From assembly GCA_023678885.1 (NCBI GenBank), contig CM042987.1:26870927-26934926 (forward strand): DNA of 64,000 bases, in the 5' to 3' direction. Positions 58,354 through 64,000 of this stretch are shown one piece after another (the first letter of the stretch is position 1; the number at the start of each line of letters is the position of its first letter). Source of the DNA: Pogostemon cablin (lineage: Eukaryota; Streptophyta; Magnoliopsida; Lamiales; Lamiaceae). A program made the position numbers and the translations under genes. Under the pieces are notes generated by a model that saw only the letters and a list, made by a program, of their open reading frames with translations, was not told the DNA's origin and made no database searches.

Positions 58354-60092
58354 TGCCTATTTTTAGCACTCACGAGCAAGAATACTCGATCGTTGTAGTA
58401 GTATATCCCAAGAAAAATTATCAATCCATAAAGGAGTTATGTTCAGACTAGCAAAATACGTGAGCTCATGTTCATTGTTGTTTTTGTAAAGATGATCGGG
58501 GGTTTTGAGATTGATTAACAACAAAAACAAGTAACAAGTAAATAAGAATAGCAAATAAGAGAAATGACAATTATAGAAAATGGGTGCTAAAGTTCAAGTA
58601 TGGAAAAACATGGGATTAGAAACATCCAAGCACACTCGATTTATATTATCATGCAAACGGAATTCAACTCAATTGATGTAGACTAAGGGTGATCACGATT
58701 GTATCCTAAGCTCCCTTTCGGGTTACAAAGGTTGTTGATCCATTTTAGACTCCCAAAAGCACTTAAGATTAAAGCCCAATATTAACCCCTTCCATCTAGG
58801 TACTAGTTAGATTAAACTCTCCCTTTTTGTGTACTAAGGCCAACGAATGGATTGGTTCCCCTCATTGAATTCAAATATCCTTTCGGTCAAACCCAAACTC
58901 AATGTCTATTCATGCCTTCCTAATACTATAGAGGGTCGTTTCCATCTCACTCCAAGCAATACATACATGAATATCATGATAGCATTTAATTACCACAAAT
59001 AATCCATTGATCAACAATCCATTAAACCAATAAACATTCATGAATAACAAACCATGCCATCACAACATCAAGACAATTAAACTCCATGAATAGAAATCAA
59101 CATCAATTAAACCAAAAACCAATTTAATCCACATGATAATATAAATCTAATATGCTCTTCATATTCCTAATCCCACTAGAGGGATTAGCCTAACATGATA
59201 ATAGTAATAAAACAAATAAATGATTCATTACAAATATCCATAGTCTTAGATCTAAAGAAATACAAAATGAATGGATTCTTCCCTATCAATTTCTTGAAGA
59301 GAATCTTCTATTCTTCTTGATCTCCACCTCTAGCTCTTGATTTTGAAGTCTTTAGCACCAAAAATGGAAGATATGATGGGTGGATGAAGATGGATGAAGA
59401 TGAATGAAGATGGATGAAGATGATGGTGGAAAATGGAAGAAATGGTGTGTGATGTGTGTGTAGATGATAGGATTTTGGATCTTCTCTTCAAAGTGTTGAA
59501 ATGGGGTCTATTTATACCCCATGTGGGCATTCTAGAAGATTCCAGCAATTTTCTGCATTTTTGCACCAACACGGCTCGAGCTCCGCCGCACGACCCGTGT
59601 TCTAAAACAGCGCACGACTTGTGCGCAGCACACGGCCACAGGGGTGGCCGTGTTGTGTTTTCTGACATTCGCGCATGGCTTTCTCGACAGGTCCGTGCGC
59701 GGTGCACGGGCCGTGTTTCTGTACTCAGCACGGGGCGTGTTCTGTACTCGGCCACAGGCGTGGCCGAGTTGGTGTTTCGAGTGTCAGCGCACGGCCACTT
59801 CTTACAGGGCCGTGCGCTGTACACGGCCCGTGTTCTTGCTGCCCTACTTACTCTTTTCACTGTTTTGGCTCGTTCTCCCTCGTTTCAACTCCGAATTGAG
59901 ATCCGCTTTTTCCTACATCTTCCTTATCATGTTTAGCATCAAATAGAAAGTGAAAATCTTAAATTTAAGCTCATTCACACACATTTCAATAAAAACACAA
60001 AACACAACCAAATAACACATAAAATACGGATAAAATAATACGAAAATACATATAAAAAGACACTAAAATGTAGGTGAAAATAGCTCTAATCA
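58354..60092 (-). repeat. Gypsy 3' LTR, about 1.74 kb
   Basis: The right end (CTCTAATCA) is fixed by the adjacent purine tract and by likeness to the other Gypsy LTR (TAGGTGAAAATA). The left end near 58354 is estimated. A cluster of GCACGGCC/GGCCGTGC words lies at 59570-59835. Frames at 59330-59946 on both strands come from this cluster. Confidence 0.7.
59570..59835. repeat. Hairpin-rich GCACGG/CCGTGC cluster in the LTR
   Basis: CACGG, CCGTG and CGGCC words alternate about twenty times, with foldable pairs such as GGCCACAGGGGTGGCC, GTGCGCGGTGCAC and GGGCCGTGCGCTGTACACGG. It is GC-rich in an AT-rich LTR and matches the solo-LTR cluster at 25475-25805 in style but not in sequence. Confidence 0.75.
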
Positions 60093-62243
60093 ACCCCCAA
60101 ACTTAAGGTGTTGCTCGTCCCCGAGCAACGAAAATGACAAATCAAAAGGAGAAATTTTCACCTAGAAAAGACTAAACGAATATAAGCAATAACACATCGT
60201 TAGCAATAATAACAACAAACTATGCTAAGTCATCCTACAACATTAAAATCATGACATGAGAAATTAACAAGTTCAATCAAAAGAGAATAAAGTATAATAT
60301 AGTTCCTTTTAAGTCCAAGCCTCACAATGGATATTGATGTCTCTCAACACTCTTTTGAAATAGGGTAAATCACACTCATTAATCGATTGGCTCGACTCGC
60401 TATAAGCTTGCTCGCGGACTATATTCACAAACCACCAAAGTTTTAATTAATGATCAAAAAGGTCTTTAATTAGGATGTAATGATAGGCTCTTTGGTAGGG
60501 TAGGAAGTATATGGATAAGAGTGACTCAACAAGTGTAAGTAATCAAATAGATGGCCAATTTCCTCAACTTCTCCACTTTTCTTTCTTCCTTTCTTATCTT
60601 TACAATCTCAAGCACTATTCATTAACTTTCCTTTGATTGAGCTTCTTTTGATACATGCTTCCTATCTTTGAATTTTGTTTACTTGAGCATTTTGATGTTG
60701 ATTTGCTCTTTCTCTTGCTTTGAGGTTGCATGTCCATTTCTTACTTTTGCTCTTTTCATCATTTTTCTTGCTTGTTTACCATTCCCTTTTCTTCTTTTGC
60801 TAATCAATCAATCCTTTCTAGCTACCATCTCCTCAATCACCCACACAAAGGTATATATAAGCTTGAATGGGTAATTAAAGCTTGAAATGTGCTAAATTCA
60901 CAAGAAATAGGCTTATAGGCTCAAAGTGGTTAACTAAGGATGATGTTCATGGTAGGGAACATATATGGCAATGACTATAATAGCAAGGATGGCCTTAGAT
61001 CATTTCACCAATCTCCACTAATCGGGCTCGTTCCTATAGTCCTTGAGCAAGTTCTAACTTATCAAACACAACCGATCCACTCATGAAGAAATACCATATA
61101 TGCATGGTTGAGGCTCAAATGCTCACAAGCTTGTGCTCGGACCTTAAGGAACTTATTACACCATATTCATCTCAAAATTGAACAAGTTAAGTAAAACATG
61201 TCACAATTTGAAAGTGTAGAGATTCTTAATCATAATTTGTCATCACTTATCACCACAACCTATCATCACTCACATTCAAAAATGACTCACGACATCCCTA
61301 AACAAACCACCAAACATCCCAAGACAAGAATGAAAATACACACAACATACAAATAAGGACTCAACAAACAAGACACAACAAAAATACAAAATATGCAAAA
61401 ACACAAAATACCATCATCCATAAGAAAATTAAGCACACATTCATATCATCCCTAGTCAATTAAGCTCACAACATTCCACTCTTTATTTAAAAGGAAATCC
61501 TAATATACGAAAGTAAACCTCCCACAAACATAACAAATGAAGTATCATGCTAGTCGCAACAATCCAAATCAAACTCAATTCATTTCAAGTAGTAAAATGA
61601 TAAGGTGTAGAGTACTCCCTCGATAGGCATTTGGTAAGGAAAGCGTTAGCTCCAAGCTCCATCATGCTTCCAATACCTCTCATTCATGCTCAAACACTCA
61701 ATAAACACCATTAGTTCAACAATTTTATTATAAATATGGACTATCATGCACTTCAACACCACCAATCATGCCAAAATCAACCCAAACTCATGAGAAAAAT
61801 TTTAAAATTTTAAAATTGACCCACTTTTACAAGAATCATACTCAAGTGGTGAGTCACACCACACACTCTCCCCCCAAACTTAAATCGAAACAAGAGTTGA
61901 GACTTAAGTTTGCAAAAAGTGGTGAGACTTACCCTTGTAGTTTCCATTGATGATCTTCTTGTTGAGAAGTAACCGCATCCACACGACTCAAGCGATGTCC
62001 ACCACGCACTATCACCCCCCAAACTTAACTCGAGACAAGAGTCACGAATTAAGTTTGCAACAAATGGTGGAACATGTTAACTTGAATCCATGAAACATTT
62101 CTCTTTTCTTCAATATGCATTTTTCTCCATGAGCACAATCAACCTACAAGGCCAAAACAACCAAGCAACAAAAAATAAAAAAAATGGGTTGCCTCCCATT
62201 TAGCGCTAAGTTTAACATCTTCAAGCCGGACGGATTTAAGCTC
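60093..62243 (-). other. Gypsy 3' region with repeated purine tracts
   Basis: It is non-coding and closely similar to 16112-18164. Purine-tract-like TTAAGTTTGGGGGG copies occur at the LTR border (60093-60105), at about 61868-61881 and at about 62014-62026. The last two are part of a diverged duplication of about 60 bp, 145 bp apart (CAAGAGT, AAGTTTGCAA shared). Frames at 60668-62022 are not genes. Confidence 0.7.
60110..60129 (-). other. Conserved hairpin beside the polypurine tract, second copy
   Basis: The sense strand is GTTGCTCG-GGGA-CGAGCAAC: an 8-bp stem and GGGA loop. Two stem pairs differ from 16130-16149 and both remain paired. Confidence 0.75.
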
Positions 62244-63965
62244 TTAACAGTCGAAAAAATCCAAGACCCCATCGGGCCTCATCTTCATTTTAAACATCTC
62301 TTTAACAACCTTTTTATCCACACTTCGTGCTCCTTTAACACTTGAGCTCACTTCGTTTCCTCTTTTTCTCACATTCTTAAATCCCGGAGGCCCTTTATCA
62401 ATCTTCAAATCAACATGTGGATCTCCCCCAAGCGTATTTCTTTTTGAAGAGAAATTTCCTGCAATTTCAAGCATAAAGTTAGTTAATTCTTCATCTTTTA
62501 AAATCGCACTTATCACTTCATCTCGAATATCCGGAGGCTTAATGGGTGGCTTCAAATGAAGATTTTCCCCTTTTTCATTCTTGCTTGATAACACCAATTC
62601 TCTTTCATTTGATCGGAGTGTGAGTTCCTTCCTATCCATGTCAAATTTTGCTTTTGCGGTTGCCAAAAATGGCCTTCCAAAAATTAATGGAATCCAAGGA
62701 TCCGCTTGCTTCTCAACTATCATAAAATCCACCGGAAATACAAAATCCTCTATTTGCACTATCATATCCTCCACAACTCCATGGGGCTTCATCATTGAAC
62801 CATCCATTATTCCAATTTCTACATCCGTTTCATTTAGCCTTCCAATGCCAAGTTTTTCAAAAATTCCCAAAGGCATCACGTTAATGCTTGAACCAAGATC
62901 ACATATAGCATTAAAGTGTTCTCCATTTCCAATTTTACAAGTAAGAACGAATTTACCGGGGTCTTCCACCTTTAATGAAGCATCAACTTCAACAATGTCA
63001 TGATCTTGTTTCAACATCATCTCTTCATCACACTTACTTTCCTCATCCAACAAAGACAAAAATTCACCAATTATCATCTCATCATCCAAAGACCAATCTT
63101 CATCGATGCCACTGTCCTCCTCCACGTTTGACACAATTTCATCACAAACTACTTTTTCAACCTTGGAACCAATGTTTGTTGTTTCTACCAACCCTTTCTC
63201 CACCTTACTTTCCATGTTGCACACGGTAACATACAAACATTGCTCCTTAGGATTAGTTACCGTGGTAGAGGGGAACTTTCCTTGTTGATGTTGAGATCCA
63301 ACGGAGGAAGCAATTTGTCCCATTTGATGTTCAAAAGCTCTCATCCTATTGTCGGACTTCTTCTCATTTTCCTCCATTCTAGCTTCAAACTTAGCATCTC
63401 TCTTTTCCATATAAGCCCTTGTATCTTTCATGAATGCTAGCAATGTCTCTTCCAATGATGACTTACCTTCTCCATTCAATGGTTTGGCACTTGGATCGAA
63501 TCCCGGAGGAAATGACACGGCGGCTTGAGGATTAGAGTAAGAAAGATTTTCATGCTTCCTTGGAGCTTGATAATTTCCACTTGATTGATTGAAATTACTT
63601 CCCCGAGCTTGTCCTTGATATCCTCCTTGAAAATTACCTTGGTTAGAAGGATAATTACCTTGAAAATTCCCTTGATGTTGGAAATTTCCTTGGTAATTTC
63701 TCCTATCTAAATAGGCAACATCCTCTACATTTTGCTTCTCATTGCTCTCCTCATTCGAATTAGCACTCGTGCTTCCCCTTTGACTTACTCCTTGAGTGAT
63801 CAAATTCAATTGCTTAGTTAAAGCATTGATGCTTTCATTAAATTCTTTCATGTCTTGGCCTTGAAACACATCGCTCTTCACTTTATGCACACTTTCCACT
63901 TGAGCCACCTTTCCGTATGCATAACCTCCCAATATCCTCTCGGACGGCCATTGATAAGCATTCAT
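62244..63965 (-). CDS. Gypsy gag (C-terminal part) and aspartic protease ORF
   Basis: The 573-codon open frame starts MNAYQWPSERI, matching the conserved YQWP(S/T)ER of Athila-type gag. Similarity continues upstream of this Met (KIFEDIA) until a TGA at 63996-63998, so gag begins further on or is broken there. Residues 90-135 are GNFQ/GNYQ-rich linker, 165-225 are charged and likely coiled coil, and 335-450 are a retroviral-type protease (CDLGSSINVMPLGIFEKLG, then PLIFGRPFLATA). The active site is DLG as in Athila relatives. The tail to DFFDC is unassigned. The stop is followed by the GGGAGGCAACCC motif with no RT. Its linker resembles that of the 18165-19340 ORF. Confidence 0.85.
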   Translation of the reverse strand: MNAYQWPSERILGGYAYGKVAQVESVHKVKSDVFQGQDMKEFNESINALTKQLNLITQGVSQRGSTSANSNEESNEKQNVEDVAYLDRRNYQGNFQHQGNFQGNYPSNQGNFQGGYQGQARGSNFNQSSGNYQAPRKHENLSYSNPQAAVSFPPGFDPSAKPLNGEGKSSLEETLLAFMKDTRAYMEKRDAKFEARMEENEKKSDNRMRAFEHQMGQIASSVGSQHQQGKFPSTTVTNPKEQCLYVTVCNMESKVEKGLVETTNIGSKVEKVVCDEIVSNVEEDSGIDEDWSLDDEMIIGEFLSLLDEESKCDEEMMLKQDHDIVEVDASLKVEDPGKFVLTCKIGNGEHFNAICDLGSSINVMPLGIFEKLGIGRLNETDVEIGIMDGSMMKPHGVVEDMIVQIEDFVFPVDFMIVEKQADPWIPLIFGRPFLATAKAKFDMDRKELTLRSNERELVLSSKNEKGENLHLKPPIKPPDIRDEVISAILKDEELTNFMLEIAGNFSSKRNTLGGDPHVDLKIDKGPPGFKNVRKRGNEVSSSVKGARSVDKKVVKEMFKMKMRPDGVLDFFDC

Positions 63966-64000
63966 TGCAATATCTTCAAAAATTTTCCATAGCTTTCATT

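Larger units (their letters stand above)
58354..64000 (-). mobile_element. Athila/Tat-like Gypsy element with gag-protease ORF, open at the right edge
   Basis: Minus orientation. The left LTR is about 58354-60092, followed by a purine tract (TTAAGTTTGGGGG on the minus strand) and a 3' region related to that of the 14273-21321 element. The gag-protease ORF is at 62244-63965. GGGAGGCAACCC lies right behind the ORF stop where pol should end, so reverse transcriptase, RNase H and integrase are absent. The 5' LTR and gag start are beyond 64000. It is therefore a gag-pro-only, non-autonomous element. Confidence 0.85.

Noticed and set aside
59330..59946. Overlapping frames up to 176 codons on both strands
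   Set aside because: All come from the GCACGG/CCGTGC repeat cluster in an LTR.
62581..63440. Plus-strand frames opposite the gag-protease ORF
   Set aside because: They are antisense shadows of a recognised minus-strand coding region.

Overview
The window is nuclear DNA of a flowering plant, probably a eudicot. It has intron-rich genes of plant families, a plant initiator-Met tRNA primer-binding site, an Athila-like tRNA-Asp primer-binding site, hAT, MULE, CACTA, Stowaway and Helitron elements, and TTTAGGG-like minisatellite units. Nothing bacterial or organellar was seen. Most of the sequence is transposable elements, many of them nested. The species was not identified.

Layout. 1-3.8 kb: the 5' half of the CCT2 gene (CCT/TRiC chaperonin beta subunit), minus strand, running off the left edge. 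3.8-10 kb: small DNA transposons (two hAT-type, a Stowaway, a fold-back MITE, a CACTA and a MULE-type MITE). 10.0-25.1 kb: a nested stack. A LINE RNase H fragment is split by a decayed Copia element (LTRs 10045-11245 and 23883-25068, TSD GCTTT). The Copia is in turn split by a young non-autonomous Athila/Tat-like Gypsy element (1839-bp LTRs 14273-16111 and 19483-21321, identical wherever compared, TSD ACAAC). 25.3-33 kb: a Gypsy solo LTR, a Copia LTR/PBS remnant, a Helitron, a hAT MITE and other repeats. 33.5-35.5 kb: an isochorismatase-family pseudogene. 37.2-43.2 kb: a 6-kb MULE whose long inverted arms are minisatellites built on GTCCGCCGA, with an internally deleted transposase and a Ulp1-associated (DUF1985-like) gene. 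43.2-45.2 kb: a broken chimeric gene joining a LINE-ORF1-like DUF4283/zinc-knuckle module to an F-box protein, lying directly behind a TATA box duplicated by the MULE insertion. 45.7-53.7 kb: a pollen-type multicopper-oxidase-like gene (SKU5/NTP303/Bp10 family), minus strand, with all eight exons readable but an apparent frameshift at the start codon. 53.8-58.3 kb: MITEs and minisatellites. 58.35-64 kb: a second Athila/Tat-like element (3' LTR, 3' region, gag-protease ORF, no RT or integrase), running off the right edge.

The clearest candidates for new biology are these. (1) A hairpin beside the polypurine tract is shared by the two Gypsy elements; it has an 8-bp stem with compensatory changes and a GNRA-type loop. 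(2) Both elements are non-autonomous, and one carries a single ORF fusing a gag-like linker and coiled coil to an integrase-C-terminal-like module. (3) The MULE sits exactly in a TATA box, which its target-site duplication copied. (4) The DUF4283/CCHC-F-box gene is a chimera. Coordinates of exons come from manual splice-site and protein-family reasoning without transcripts.
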